The notes under the pieces: model-generated
The model's input: the letters and a program-made list of their open reading frames with translations, nothing else
Told to the model about the DNA's origin: nothing
Database searches by the model: none
Program-made: the position numbers and the translations under genes
From: Thauera sp. K11
GTDB lineage: Bacteria; Pseudomonadota; Gammaproteobacteria; Burkholderiales; Rhodocyclaceae
Reading direction: 5' to 3'
Length of the DNA: 64,000 nucleotides
Assembly (NCBI RefSeq): GCF_002354895.1
Contig: NZ_CP023439.1
Location: forward strand, 1,612,001 to 1,676,000
Shown: positions 1 through 8,967 of the stretch, in pieces
Layout: each line of letters begins with the position of its first letter
How positions within the stretch are numbered: the first letter of the stretch is position 1

Positions 1-653
1 CGCTGCGCGGCGAGGGCCTGGTCCAGCCGGTCGAGCAGGTGGTTCAGCGCATGGACCAGCGGGCGCGCCTCGTCGGGAACGTGCTCGGCGCGCAGCGGTT
101 CGAGCGAGTCCGGGCGGCGCGTGGCGACGTCGCGCGCGAGGCGTTCCAGCGGCCGCAGCCCGCGGCCGACGAGATACCAGATGAGGGCGCCGAACAGCGG
201 GATCACCGCCAGCAGCGGGATCAGCGTGCGCAGCGCGGCATCGGCCGCCATGCGGCTGCGCACCGACATCGGCTGGGCGACCTGGATCACGCGGTCGAGC
301 AGCGGGATCGAGAACACGCGCCAGTCGCCCTCCGAGGTTCTCACGGTGCTGTAGCCGAGCTGGGCGAGCGAGGGCAGGGTGCTGTGCGGGCGCGACAGGT
401 AGAGCTGCACGCCGCTGCTGTCCCAGACCTGGATGACGAAGTCGAGCGATTCTTCCGGCGGCGCGAGCGGTGCGGCGTTCGGCCGGCCGAACTGCTGGTC
501 GCGCAGCGACAGGGCGAGCTGGCGCAACTGGTAATCCATGAGGCCGTCGATTTCCGCCCGCGCCGCGACGAAGGTCGCCAGCCCGCCGCTCAGGAAGACG
601 GCGGCGAGCGCCGCCAGCAGGGACAGCAGCAGGGTGCGGCGCAGGGAGTTCAT
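1..653 (-). CDS. Two-component sensor histidine kinase, truncated by the window edge
   Basis: Partial gene: about 217 codons are visible and the 3' part (histidine box and ATPase domain) lies beyond base 1. The protein starts MNSLRRTLLLSLLAALAAVF. It has a first membrane helix at about residues 7-30, a periplasmic sensor segment of about 110 residues, a second helix at about 142-164, then a HAMP-like linker (RGLRPLERLARDVATR) ending just before the expected H box. This layout matches QseC/PmrB-type kinases. It lies 64 nt downstream of the response regulator in the same direction, so the two form one operon and a cognate pair. The signal sensed cannot be told from the sequence. Confidence 0.85.
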   Translation of the reverse strand, partial: MNSLRRTLLLSLLAALAAVFLSGGLATFVAARAEIDGLMDYQLRQLALSLRDQQFGRPNAAPLAPPEESLDFVIQVWDSSGVQLYLSRPHSTLPSLAQLGYSTVRTSEGDWRVFSIPLLDRVIQVAQPMSVRSRMAADAALRTLIPLLAVIPLFGALIWYLVGRGLRPLERLARDVATRRPDSLEPLRAEHVPDEARPLVHALNHLLDRLDQALAAQ

Positions 654-717
654 CGGGGCCTGCCGGGGTTCGCCGCCGCGGCGGCGACGGGGCGGGGGCG
701 GGCGGCGGCGCCTGCGT

Positions 718-1380
718 TCACGGCTGCACCGGCACGTAGTAGCCCACGCCGCGCAGGTTGCGGACCCATCCGGAACCGAGCTTGCGCCGCAGGGCGTGGA
801 TGTGGACCTCCACCGTATTGCTCTCGACTTCCTCGTCCCAGCCGTAGATGCGTTCCTCCAGTTGCGCGCGCGACAGCGGTTTGCCGGGCTGTTCGAGCAG
901 GGCGCACAGCAGCGAGAATTCGCGCGCCGACAGGCGGACCGGCGCGCCCTCCAGGGTGACGCGGTGGGCGGCCGGATCGACCTGCAGCGCACCGAGCGTG
1001 ATCAGCGGCGCCGCGGTGCCGCGGCGGCGGCGCAGCAGCGCCCGTATGCGTGCGCCGAGTTCGTCGAGGTCGAAGGGTTTGACGAGGTAGTCGTCGGCAC
1101 CGGCATCGAGGCCGCGGACCCGGTCGGCGACCGCGTCGCGGGCGGTCATGACCAGCACCGGCACGGCATGGCCGGCACCGCGCAGCCGTTGCAGCAGTTC
1201 GATGCCGTCGCGCCGCGGCAGGCCGAGATCGAGCAGCAGCAGTTCGTAGGGGTTGTCGGCGACGGCAAGCTCGGCGGCGACGCCGTCGCGCACCCAGTCG
1301 ACGGAATAGCCTTCGCCGCGCAATGCCTGCTGCACGCCGGCGCCGATCATCGGGTCGTCCTCGATCAGCAGCAGGCGCAT
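718..1380 (-). CDS. OmpR/PhoB-family response regulator (QseB/PmrA-like)
   Basis: This 220-residue cytoplasmic regulator has a receiver domain at about 1-115, with acidic pocket E7/D8/D9, phospho-acceptor D51, T79 and K101. A winged-helix DNA-binding domain follows at about 125-218 (RGVGYYVPVQ near the end). Length and motifs are normal for the OmpR family. It is the first gene of an operon with the truncated kinase downstream, which presumably phosphorylates D51. QseB/PmrA subfamily resemblance is from overall sequence character; regulon and stimulus are unknown. No clear Shine-Dalgarno sequence precedes the ATG. Confidence 0.93.
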   Translation of the reverse strand: MRLLLIEDDPMIGAGVQQALRGEGYSVDWVRDGVAAELAVADNPYELLLLDLGLPRRDGIELLQRLRGAGHAVPVLVMTARDAVADRVRGLDAGADDYLVKPFDLDELGARIRALLRRRRGTAAPLITLGALQVDPAAHRVTLEGAPVRLSAREFSLLCALLEQPGKPLSRAQLEERIYGWDEEVESNTVEVHIHALRRKLGSGWVRNLRGVGYYVPVQP

Positions 1381-1453
1381 CGCGTTCGCGGGGCAGGGAG
1401 GTGGATTAGCATGGGCGGCAGGTTACGCGAAAACGCCATCCGGGGAGAATCGC

Positions 1454-2011
1454 ATGCGGCACGTTCCCTTCATCCTGATCTTCTTCTGTGCGCTCGCCGC
1501 GGGCGGGACGGCATGCGCTGCCGAGGCCGACGCGGTGGCCGACGGCGACGTGCGCGTCGAGCGGGCGGGGGATCATTTCACCGTGGACATGGTGGCGCAC
1601 GCGCCGGTCGACGTGCAGCGCGCCTGGGCGGTGCTGACCGATTTCGAGCACATGCCCGGCTTCGTGCCCAACCTGCGCCTCAGCGAGGTCCTCGAGCGCA
1701 GCGGCGCGGTGGTCAAGGTGAGGCAGGAAGGGCAGGCCACGTACGGCCCCTTCTCCGTCCGCTTCGACTTCGTGCGCGAATTCACCCTCAAGCCCCTGCG
1801 CGAGATCCGCGCCCACGGCACAGGCGGAAACGTCCGCAGCATGGACAGCGTCATGCTGCTCGAGGAAGAGAGCACCGGCACCCGCCTCCGCTACCATGCC
1901 GAGGTGGAGCCCGGCTTCTGGCTGCCGCCGCTCATCGGGCCGGCCTTGGTACGCCACGAGACGGCGGAGCAGTTCTCGGCGATGATCCGCGAGATGATGC
2001 GCAGGCAATGA
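1454..2011 (+). CDS. Periplasmic SRPBCC (polyketide cyclase/START-like) protein
   Basis: A 185-residue protein with a Sec signal peptide (MRHVPFILIFFCALAAGGTACAAE, cleavage probably after ACA). The body looks like an SRPBCC/'cyclase-dehydrase' ligand-binding fold: the segment VDVQRAWAVLTDFEHMPGF at about 51-69 is the typical first helix of the family, and a C-terminal helix (RHETAEQFSAMIREMMRR) closes the cavity. A GGAG ribosome site 8 nt before the ATG supports the start. It is divergent from the two-component operon, so it could be a target of that system, but no shared operator was identified. Ligand unknown. Confidence 0.72.
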   Translation: MRHVPFILIFFCALAAGGTACAAEADAVADGDVRVERAGDHFTVDMVAHAPVDVQRAWAVLTDFEHMPGFVPNLRLSEVLERSGAVVKVRQEGQATYGPFSVRFDFVREFTLKPLREIRAHGTGGNVRSMDSVMLLEEESTGTRLRYHAEVEPGFWLPPLIGPALVRHETAEQFSAMIREMMRRQ

Positions 2012-2057
2012 GGGCGGCCGCCGGCCGGCGTTGCGTTTCGCGCCGCGGGAGGAGGCG

Positions 2058-3632
2058 TCAGCCCTTCCGCCTGATCCTGTAGAAGGCGAAGCCGTTCCCG
2101 TTGTGGACCGGTTGCAGCAGTTGCGGCGCCGGGTTTTCCCACTCGTCGGGATCGGTGCCGAGGACGACCAGGTAATCGTAGAAATCGGGCCAGCCGTCCC
2201 AGTAGTGCCTTTCGCCGTCCGGAGCCGTGGCGTGGATCGCGAGTATCGCCTGGCTGATCGTCGGCGTTTCGCCGTCCTCGGTATCCACGTGCCCGCGATA
2301 GCCCTCGCGCGCGTGCAGGATCTGCTTGCCGGGGACGACGAACAGCCGCGACACCAGCGCGGAGCGTTCGATGACCGCCAGCGTGGGGGCGTGCGACATG
2401 GCGGCGCCGATCGCGCCGTCGGGCAGGTTGTCGGCCTGGGTGACGAGCAGTCGGGAGCCGGGCTGCATCGTGCGGATGGAGTTGCGCAGTTCGAGCAGCG
2501 GCTGCGAGATCGACGACCAGTTCACCGACACGTCCACCACGCGGAAGGCGATCGTCGCCAGGCAGATGGCGAAGAAGGCGTTCTGCCCTTCGAGCTTGCG
2601 CAGGTCGGTCGAGATGAAGCCCAGTGTCATGAAGAAGATGCCGACGACGAGCCGCTCGTCCGCCATCCACGAACCGAAGGCCATGCGCGGCATTGCCAGG
2701 AAGGCGAGGGTCAGCACGGCGGCGACGATCATCCCGGCGCGGTGGAAGCGCACCAGGCCGCGGCGGATGGCGACGACGATGGCCCCCACGATCAGCGCGA
2801 GGAAGGGGATGTCGACCAGATCCGAATAGACGGACAGAAAGCGGATCACCGCCGCGAACTTGCCCTGCGCTTCCCACACGTTTTCCCGCGCCAGCCCCCA
2901 GGTCGGGCTGTGCAGCAGCAGATACAGGAAAGGCAGGAAGGGCAGCCCCAGCGCCAGCACGCTGGCGGCCACCCTGCCGGGCCTGGACGGGCGGGCGGTC
3001 CACAGCCGCCACGCTTCGAAGCTGGCGATGCCCAGGCCGTAGAGCCCGAGGGCGGACAGGTGGCAGACGTAGAGGACGGCGCAGAAGGCCAGGCTGGCCA
3101 GCGCCCGGACGGGGAGCCGGCGATCCGATAGCCGTATCCACGCGGCCAGGCCGAAGACGGCCACGCCGACGCCGAACAGGTAGTTCATCAGCCCGACGAA
3201 GAGGAAGCCGTTGTAGACGAAGAGCCCTCCCACCAGGGGCCAGGCGGACCAGTTGCCGTACAGGGTGCGGTGCAGGAACATCGGGCCCAGCAGCAGGAGC
3301 AGCAGGGTGGCGCCGATGAAGATGCGTCCGGCGGCATAGATCCCGACCCACGATGCCAGCCGCGGCACGGTCAGATCCATGATGAGGTTGGGGATCGGCG
3401 CCCAGGCGGTCTCGTAGAAGCCGGACAGCGTGTCGCTGCCCGGAAGCCGGGCGAGCGCGAACATGCGCGCGAGGTGGTTCGGGTAGTCCTCGAGCGGCGG
3501 CACGAGGGTGTAGAACAGCGGAACGACGATCAGCGTGGCGACGAGCAGGGTCTGCTTGAGTACCACCCACGGGCGTTCGGCGGGCGTGTCGGCGTGGAGG
3601 CCGGGGTAGGGAATCGAACGGGCGCTCTGCAA
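2058..3632 (-). CDS. Polytopic membrane protein of unknown function
   Basis: About 524 residues with roughly ten to twelve hydrophobic helices. The first is at about 28-46, followed by an acidic loop motif PPLEDYPNHLAR. Later loops are rich in aromatic residues (SVNWSSISQPLLELRN), and a soluble tail of about 120 residues follows the last helix. The layout, with an acidic residue in the first outer loop and a soluble C-terminal domain, resembles GT-C glycosyltransferases, but I do not recognise the family and the resemblance is only topological. The longest frame begins at a TTG with no good ribosome site, so the true start is uncertain. It stands alone between convergent and codirectional neighbours. 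Confidence 0.6.
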   Translation of the reverse strand: MQSARSIPYPGLHADTPAERPWVVLKQTLLVATLIVVPLFYTLVPPLEDYPNHLARMFALARLPGSDTLSGFYETAWAPIPNLIMDLTVPRLASWVGIYAAGRIFIGATLLLLLLGPMFLHRTLYGNWSAWPLVGGLFVYNGFLFVGLMNYLFGVGVAVFGLAAWIRLSDRRLPVRALASLAFCAVLYVCHLSALGLYGLGIASFEAWRLWTARPSRPGRVAASVLALGLPFLPFLYLLLHSPTWGLARENVWEAQGKFAAVIRFLSVYSDLVDIPFLALIVGAIVVAIRRGLVRFHRAGMIVAAVLTLAFLAMPRMAFGSWMADERLVVGIFFMTLGFISTDLRKLEGQNAFFAICLATIAFRVVDVSVNWSSISQPLLELRNSIRTMQPGSRLLVTQADNLPDGAIGAAMSHAPTLAVIERSALVSRLFVVPGKQILHAREGYRGHVDTEDGETPTISQAILAIHATAPDGERHYWDGWPDFYDYLVVLGTDPDEWENPAPQLLQPVHNGNGFAFYRIRRKG

Positions 3633-3700
3633 TTTCGATGTGGCCGCCGGGGCCGGGCTGGAGTGGAGACGGGCGATGCCCTTGCCGCGCCGCCCGCGGA

Positions 3701-4789
3701 TCAGGCCCCTTCGAGCGCCGCCGCGACGGCGGGATGCGCGACTTTACCACCTTGCAGGTTGAGTCCGGCGGCCAGATGCGGGTCGTCCGCGAAGGCGCGC
3801 CGCCAGCCCTTGCCGGCGAGCGCGAGGACGAAGGGCAGGGTGGCGTTGTCGAGCGCGAACGTGGACGTGCGGGCGACCGCGCCCGGCATGTTGGCCACGC
3901 AGTAATGCACGATGCCATCGACGACGTAGGTCGGGTCGGCATGCGTGGTCGGGCGGCTGGTCTCGAAGCAGCCGCCCTGGTCGATCGACACGTCGACCAT
4001 CACCGAGCCCGGCCGCATGCGGGACAGCCAGTCGCGCGGCACCAGGCGCGGCGTGCGCCCTCCGGGGACGAGCGCGGCGCCGATGACGAGATCGGCCTTC
4101 AGCACCAGGGCCTCGATCATGCCGGCGGTGGCGTGGCGGGTACCGACGGTGCCGGCGAAGAGTTCGTCCAGGCGGCGCAGGCGGTCGATCGACGGATCGG
4201 CGATGACGACGTCCGCGCCCATGCCGATCGCCATGCGCGCCGCGTTGCAGCCGACGACGCCGCCGCCCAGGATCACCACCCTGCCGGGCGCCACGCCCGG
4301 CACGCCGGCCAGCAGCACGCCCGAGCCGCCGCGCGGCTTCTCGAGACAGGTGGCGCCGGCCTGGATCGCCATGCGCCCGGCGACCTCGCTCATCGGCGCG
4401 AGCAGGGGCAGGCCGCCCGACGGGCCGGTCACCGTCTCGTAGGCGATGGCGGTGATCCCGGCATCGAGCAGCAGCCTGGCCTGCTGCGGGTCGGCGGCAA
4501 GGTGCAGGTAGGTGAACAGCACCTGATCGCCGCGCAGCCAGCGGCATTCATGTGGTTGCGGCTCCTTGACCTTGACGATCAGTTCGCCGCGCGCGAAGAC
4601 CTCCTCCGCCGTATCGGCCAGTTCGGCGCCGGCGGCGAGGTATTGCTCGTCGGTCAGGCCGATCGCGGCGCCGGCGCCCTGCTCGACCAGCACCTCGTGG
4701 CCGTGGGCGACGAGTTCCCGCACGCCGTGCGGCGTGGCGCCGACGCGGTACTCGTGCATCTTGATCTCTTTCGGAATACCGATGCGCAT
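3701..4789 (-). CDS. ald: Alanine dehydrogenase
   Basis: Catalyses reversible NAD-dependent oxidative deamination of L-alanine to pyruvate and ammonia. The N-terminus [17 protein letters not shown], the substrate-binding KVKEPQPHE and LFTYLHLA segments, and the Rossmann motif [17 protein letters not shown] identify the Ald/PntA-like family; about 362 residues is the normal length. A GTG 12 nt upstream is also in frame, but the ATG used here has GGAGGGTGAGG in front and matches the family start. It follows moaA by 8 nt, so the two are probably cotranscribed although their pathways are unrelated. Confidence 0.93.
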   Translation of the reverse strand: MRIGIPKEIKMHEYRVGATPHGVRELVAHGHEVLVEQGAGAAIGLTDEQYLAAGAELADTAEEVFARGELIVKVKEPQPHECRWLRGDQVLFTYLHLAADPQQARLLLDAGITAIAYETVTGPSGGLPLLAPMSEVAGRMAIQAGATCLEKPRGGSGVLLAGVPGVAPGRVVILGGGVVGCNAARMAIGMGADVVIADPSIDRLRRLDELFAGTVGTRHATAGMIEALVLKADLVIGAALVPGGRTPRLVPRDWLSRMRPGSVMVDVSIDQGGCFETSRPTTHADPTYVVDGIVHYCVANMPGAVARTSTFALDNATLPFVLALAGKGWRRAFADDPHLAAGLNLQGGKVAHPAVAAALEGA

Positions 4790-4797
4790 GGCTGGCC

Positions 4798-5874
4798 TCA
4801 CCCTCCGATGTAGGACATCTCGATCTTCTGCGTCGCCGCGGTGGCGGCGGTGCGGATTTCCGAGTAGCGATCCTCGCGCCGCTGCCAGACCGCGGCGATG
4901 GCGGCGTCGAGCCGATCGTCGCCGGCACCGCCGCGCAGCAAGGCCCGCAGGTCGTGGCCGCTCCGCGCGAACAAGCAGGTGTATAGCTTGCCCTCGGTGG
5001 ACAGCCGCATGCGGGTACAGCCCGAACAGAAGGCCCGCGTGACCGAGGAGATCACGCCGATCTCGCCCGCGCCGTCCCTGTAGCGCCAGCGCTCGGCGAC
5101 TTCGCCGGCGTAGTTCGGATCGACGGGTTCGAGCGGGAACAGGCGGCCGATGCGTGCGATGACCTCGCGCGAGGGCAGCACCTCGTCCATTTTCCAGCCG
5201 TTGGAGCCGCCGACGTCCATGAACTCGATGAAGCGCAGGATGTGGCCGCTGCCGCGGAAGTGGCGCGCCATCGCCTCGATGCAGTGGTCGTTGGTGCCGC
5301 GCTTGACGACCATGTTGACCTTGATCGGGCCCAATCCGGCCTCGTGCGCCGCGTCGATGCCTTCCAGCACGCGGGACACCGGCAGGTCGGTGTCGCTCAT
5401 GCGCTGGAAGGTCGCATCGTCGAGCGCGTCGAGGCTGACCGTGACGCGGTGCAGCCCGGCGGCCTTCAGCCGCTGGGCGAGCCTGGACAGCAGCGCGCCG
5501 TTGGTGGTGAGGGTGAGTTCGACGCCGCCGATCCCGGCCAGCATCGCGATCAGCCGGTCCACATCCTTGCGCAGCAGCGGCTCGCCGCCGGTGATGCGGA
5601 TCTTGCGCACGCCCAGCGCGACGAACCGGCGCGCCACGCGGGTGATCTCCTCGAAGCTCAGCAGCGCCTCGCGCGGCAGGAAAGGGTGGTCTTCGCCGAA
5701 CACCTCGCGCGGCATGCAGTAGATGCAGCGGAAGTTGCAGCGGTCGGTGACGGAGATGCGCAGATCCCGCAGGTTGCGTCCGCGGCGGTCGAGCACGGGG
5801 CCGCCCGGGCGCGGTGCGGCGCCTTCGGGCAGGAAGAGAGTGGTCGCCGCCTCGCGGATGGGGAAGACTTTCAT
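4798..5874 (-). CDS. moaA: GTP 3',8-cyclase MoaA
   Basis: Radical-SAM enzyme that converts GTP to 3',8-cyclo-7,8-dihydro-GTP, the first step of molybdenum cofactor synthesis. The N-terminal 4Fe-4S cluster motif is C46-x3-C50-x2-C53 (CNFRCIYC). The SAM-binding [12 protein letters not shown] segment, the C-terminal second-cluster cysteines in [11 protein letters not shown] and further on (KLYTCLF), and the C-terminal Gly-Gly pair needed by MoaA are all present. At 358 residues it is slightly longer than E. coli MoaA because of an N-terminal extension. First gene of a two-gene unit with ald. Confidence 0.97.
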   Translation of the reverse strand: MKVFPIREAATTLFLPEGAAPRPGGPVLDRRGRNLRDLRISVTDRCNFRCIYCMPREVFGEDHPFLPREALLSFEEITRVARRFVALGVRKIRITGGEPLLRKDVDRLIAMLAGIGGVELTLTTNGALLSRLAQRLKAAGLHRVTVSLDALDDATFQRMSDTDLPVSRVLEGIDAAHEAGLGPIKVNMVVKRGTNDHCIEAMARHFRGSGHILRFIEFMDVGGSNGWKMDEVLPSREVIARIGRLFPLEPVDPNYAGEVAERWRYRDGAGEIGVISSVTRAFCSGCTRMRLSTEGKLYTCLFARSGHDLRALLRGGAGDDRLDAAIAAVWQRREDRYSEIRTAATAATQKIEMSYIGG

Positions 5875-6117
5875 GGAAAAACGGCGCTCGCGCGGTCAGG
5901 TGGCCGGATGGTGCCCGCGCACGGGATGCGGCGCATTGTCCGGTATCAATCGGGCAGGCCCTCGATGGCGTCGACCGTTTCGCCGGGGAATGATTCGATT
6001 ATCGGCGGGCGCCCGGGACGCGTGCAAGGCGCTTGCCCTGCGCCGCGCTTGGAGGTGAAGATGGCGGCCACGACACGGCGTACCGCCAGACTTTCTCGGC
6101 ACCAGGAGAACAACAAC

Positions 6118-8553
6118 ATGGCCGATCTTGCGCCGCTTCCTGCAACCGCCCTGCGCGCGAGTTGCGACCCGGCCCGCTTCGACTTCGATTCCACCGCCTC
6201 GCTGGCCGACCATGCGGGCGACCTCGGCCAGGCCCGCGCCGTGGAGGCGCTCCACTTCGGCCTGGCGATGGGCCACAGCGGCTATCACGTCTTCGTGCTC
6301 GGCGAGCCCGGAAGCGGCAAGCACGCCACCACCTTCCGCCTGCTGCGCTCCCGCGCCGCCGCCGAGCCGGTGCCGCCGGACCTGTGCTACCTGCACAACT
6401 TCGACGAACCGCTGCACCCGCGGCTGCTGATGCTGCCGGCGGGCCGCGGCGCCGTGCTGCGCGCGCAGATGCAGACCTTCATCCGCGAACTGGGCCCGGC
6501 GGTGGAAGCCGCCCTCGGCAGCGATACCCACAGCGACCGCGTGGAGGCGCTGCAGAACAACCACAAGGCGCGCGAAGAAAACACGCTGCGCGAACTCGGC
6601 CAGGCGTGCGGCGCCGAGGGCATCTCGCTGCTGCAGACGCCCGACGGCTTCGTGTTCGCGCCCTCGCGCGACGGCGAGGTGCTGTCGTCCGCAGCCTTCG
6701 AGGCCCTGCCGCAGCAGGAGCGCGACGACATCGAGACGCGCGTGGCCGGCTGGAGCGACAAGCTCGAAGACCTGCTGAACGAGTTTCCCGGCTGGCGCAA
6801 GGCGCTGCGCGAATCGATCGCCCGCGCCGAGCAGGAGGCGCTGGGCCCCGCGGTGTCGCACCTGCTGCGCGAGGTGCGCGAGCGCCATGCCGACCTGCCC
6901 GAGGTGCTGAGCTTTCTCGATGCCGTCAGCCAGGACGTGCTCGGCTACGCGGTCAACGGCATTCCGCAGGACGAGGAAGACGAGGACACCAGCGAGCCGG
7001 AGGAAACCATGCGTTTCCACCGCTACCAGGTCAAGCTGCTGGTCGACCACGCCGCCACGCAGGGCGCGCCGGTGGTGTTCGAGAACAACCCCGGCTACGG
7101 CAACCTGATCGGCCGCATCGAGCACGTGGTGCTGCAGGGCGTGCAGGTCACGCACTTCAACATGATCCGCGCCGGCGCGCTGCATCGCGCCAGCGGCGGA
7201 TACCTCGTCATCGACGCCGAGCGCCTTCTGACGCAGCCCTTCGCCTGGGAGGGGCTCAAGCGCAGCCTGCGTTCCGGCGAGATCCGCATCGAGCCGCCTG
7301 CCGAAGCGCAGGGCTGGAGCGGCGCGCTCACCCTGGAACCGCAGGCCGTGCCGTGCGCGGTGAAGGTCGTGCTGATCGGCGACCGCGAACTCTACTACCT
7401 GCTGATGGAGAACGACCCCGAATTCGCCGACCTGTTCAAGGTGGCCGCCGATTTCGAGGACGACCTGCCGCGCACGCCGGAAAACGAATACGAGTACGCC
7501 CGCCTGATGGCACTGCTCGCGCGCGGCGCCGATCTCTTGCCGATCGACCGCAGCGGCGTGGCGCGGCTGATCGAGGAGGGTGCGCGGCTGGCCGAGGATG
7601 CCGAAAAGCTGTCTCTCAACACGCGCTTCCTGTCCGACCTGATGCGGGAGGCGGACCATCACGCCCGCATGAACGGCCGCGAGGCGACGGGGCGCGACGA
7701 GGTCGAGGCGGCGCTCGCCGCGCGCGCGCGGCGCTGCAGCCGCTACCCGCTGCGCGTGCGCGAATCCATGCTCGACGGCACGACGCTCATCTCGACCGCC
7801 GGCGAGCGTTCGGGCCAGATCAACGGCCTGGTGGTGGTGGAACTGGCCGGCGAGCGCTTCGGTTATCCGGTGCGCATCACGGCGACGGTGCGCCTGGGCG
7901 AGGGCGACGTGGTCGACATCGAGCGCGAGGCCGAACTGGGCGGCGCGATCCACTCCAAGGGCGTGATGATCCTGTCCGCCTTCCTCGCCTCCCGCTATGC
8001 GCGGCACCAGCCGCTGTCGCTGTCGGCCAGCCTGGTCTTCGAGCAGTCCTACGGCATGGTGGAGGGCGATTCCGCCTCGCTCGCGGAACTGTGCGCGCTG
8101 CTGTCGGCGCTCGCCCAGGTGCCGATCCGGCAGCGCTTCGCGATCACCGGGTCGGTGAACCAGTTCGGCGAGGTCCAGGTGATCGGCGGCGTGAACGAGA
8201 AGGTCGAGGGCTTCTTCGACCTGTGCAAGGCGCGCGGGCTGGACGGCAGCCACGCGGTGGTGATCCCGGCGGCAAGCGTGCGCCACCTGATGCTGCGCGA
8301 GGACGTGGTGCAGGCGGCGCGCGACGGCCTGTTCCACATCCATGCCATCCGCACGGTGGACGAGGCGATGACGGTGCTGACCGGCGTGCCCGCCGGCGAG
8401 CCCGATGCCAAGGGCGTGATCCCGCGCGGCACGTTGAACCACAAGGTGGCGACGGTGCTCGCGGAGATGGCCGCGGCACGGCGCGCCCACGAAGACGCCG
8501 AGGGACACAAGCCGCTCGGCCACCAGCACCGGCAGCGCCACGGCGCGTCGTGA
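6118..8553 (+). CDS. Lon-like (LonB/AAA_32 type) ATP-dependent protease
   Basis: An 811-residue AAA+ protease without the classical Lon N-domain. The Walker A motif GEPGSGK ends at K68. A long helical/coiled insertion (about 100-300) interrupts the ATPase domain, and the C-terminal Lon protease domain carries the Ser-Lys dyad S652 (EGDSASLAE) and K695 (NEKVEGFF). The spacing of 43 residues is the same as in E. coli Lon. The start has AGGAG nine bases before the ATG. An in-frame ATG at 6061, itself preceded by GGAGGTGAAG, would add 19 residues; the family N-terminus (LPxxxLRxxCDPxxF) favours 6118. Substrates unknown; single gene with a terminator after it. Confidence 0.9.
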   Translation: MADLAPLPATALRASCDPARFDFDSTASLADHAGDLGQARAVEALHFGLAMGHSGYHVFVLGEPGSGKHATTFRLLRSRAAAEPVPPDLCYLHNFDEPLHPRLLMLPAGRGAVLRAQMQTFIRELGPAVEAALGSDTHSDRVEALQNNHKAREENTLRELGQACGAEGISLLQTPDGFVFAPSRDGEVLSSAAFEALPQQERDDIETRVAGWSDKLEDLLNEFPGWRKALRESIARAEQEALGPAVSHLLREVRERHADLPEVLSFLDAVSQDVLGYAVNGIPQDEEDEDTSEPEETMRFHRYQVKLLVDHAATQGAPVVFENNPGYGNLIGRIEHVVLQGVQVTHFNMIRAGALHRASGGYLVIDAERLLTQPFAWEGLKRSLRSGEIRIEPPAEAQGWSGALTLEPQAVPCAVKVVLIGDRELYYLLMENDPEFADLFKVAADFEDDLPRTPENEYEYARLMALLARGADLLPIDRSGVARLIEEGARLAEDAEKLSLNTRFLSDLMREADHHARMNGREATGRDEVEAALAARARRCSRYPLRVRESMLDGTTLISTAGERSGQINGLVVVELAGERFGYPVRITATVRLGEGDVVDIEREAELGGAIHSKGVMILSAFLASRYARHQPLSLSASLVFEQSYGMVEGDSASLAELCALLSALAQVPIRQRFAITGSVNQFGEVQVIGGVNEKVEGFFDLCKARGLDGSHAVVIPAASVRHLMLREDVVQAARDGLFHIHAIRTVDEAMTVLTGVPAGEPDAKGVIPRGTLNHKVATVLAEMAAARRAHEDAEGHKPLGHQHRQRHGAS

Positions 8554-8580
8554 GCCGGCAGGGAGCAGCACGAGAAAAGG

Positions 8581-8612
8581 AAAAGCCGATCGTCATGAGA
8601 CGATCGGCTTTT
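8581..8612. terminator. Bidirectional intrinsic terminator
   Basis: A perfect 14-bp stem (8581-8594 with 8599-8612) around a 4-nt loop ATGA. It is bounded by A-runs on the left and T-runs on the right, so it can stop the Lon-like gene from the left and the tRNA-Asn transcript from the right. Confidence 0.85.
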
Positions 8613-8618
8613 CGTATC

Positions 8619-8694
8619 TGGCTCCCCGACCTGGGCTCGAACCAGGGACCTACGGATTAACAGTCCGGCGCTCTACCGACTGAGCTATCGGGGA
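8619..8694 (-). tRNA. tRNA-Asn (GTT), copy 2 of tandem
   Basis: A 76-nt cloverleaf with encoded CCA. The acceptor stem TCCCCGA pairs with TCGGGGA, the D loop has AGCTCAGTCGGTAGAGC, the anticodon loop CTGTTAATC carries anticodon GTT, and the T loop is GGTTCGAGCC. It is identical over all 76 nt to the copy at 8810-8885 and is probably processed from the same transcript. Confidence 0.98.
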
Positions 8695-8773
8695 ATCGTG
8701 TTGCTTGGGGTGCTGCCTGTGTCTTGCTCGAGTGCCGCACGGCGATTGCCGTTGCGCGGCTTTGCTGCCGACA

Positions 8774-8796
8774 TGGCGTTTCTCCGCGAAACGCCA
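8774..8796. other. Hairpin between the two tRNA-Asn genes
   Basis: A 9-bp perfect stem TGGCGTTTC/GAAACGCCA with a 5-nt loop lies in the spacer of the tandem tRNA transcript. There is no T-run on either side, so it is more likely a processing or stability structure than a terminator. Function is inferred only from position. Confidence 0.5.
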
Positions 8797-8809
8797 CATC
8801 CTGAAACTT

Positions 8810-8885
8810 TGGCTCCCCGACCTGGGCTCGAACCAGGGACCTACGGATTAACAGTCCGGCGCTCTACCGACTGAGCTATCGGGGA
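8810..8885 (-). tRNA. tRNA-Asn (GTT), copy 1 of tandem
   Basis: Same 76-nt sequence as the downstream copy, with anticodon GTT in a 7-nt loop and encoded CCA. It is the promoter-proximal copy of the tandem; a sigma-70-like promoter sits 13 nt upstream of its 5' end. Confidence 0.98.
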
Positions 8886-8897
8886 ACAGAGGCGCGC

Positions 8898-8926
8898 ATT
8901 TTAGGCAGAGCGCACCGCTTCGTCAA
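8898..8926 (-). promoter_or_regulatory. Sigma-70 promoter of the tRNA-Asn pair
   Basis: Read on the minus strand, TTGACG (8921-8926) is separated by 17 bp from TAAAAT (8898-8903), close to consensus in both boxes. The expected start is a few bases before the tRNA 5' end. Confidence 0.8.
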
Positions 8927-8930
8927 GGAA

Positions 8931-8954
8931 ACGACGACGATTTCTCGTCGTCGT
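8931..8954 (-). terminator. Terminator of the aminotransferase gene
   Basis: A perfect 10-bp stem of ACG repeats with a GAAA loop (minus strand), followed by TTCCTT. It lies 13 nt beyond the tyrB-like stop codon and directly in front of the -35 box of the tRNA-Asn promoter, so it insulates the two units. Confidence 0.7.
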
Positions 8955-8967
8955 CATGCCTTGCGGC

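Noticed and set aside
5242..6117. Upstream extension of the Lon-like protease by about 290 codons
   Set aside because: It overlaps moaA on the other strand and has no similarity to the family; the ribosome site at 6104 supports 6118.
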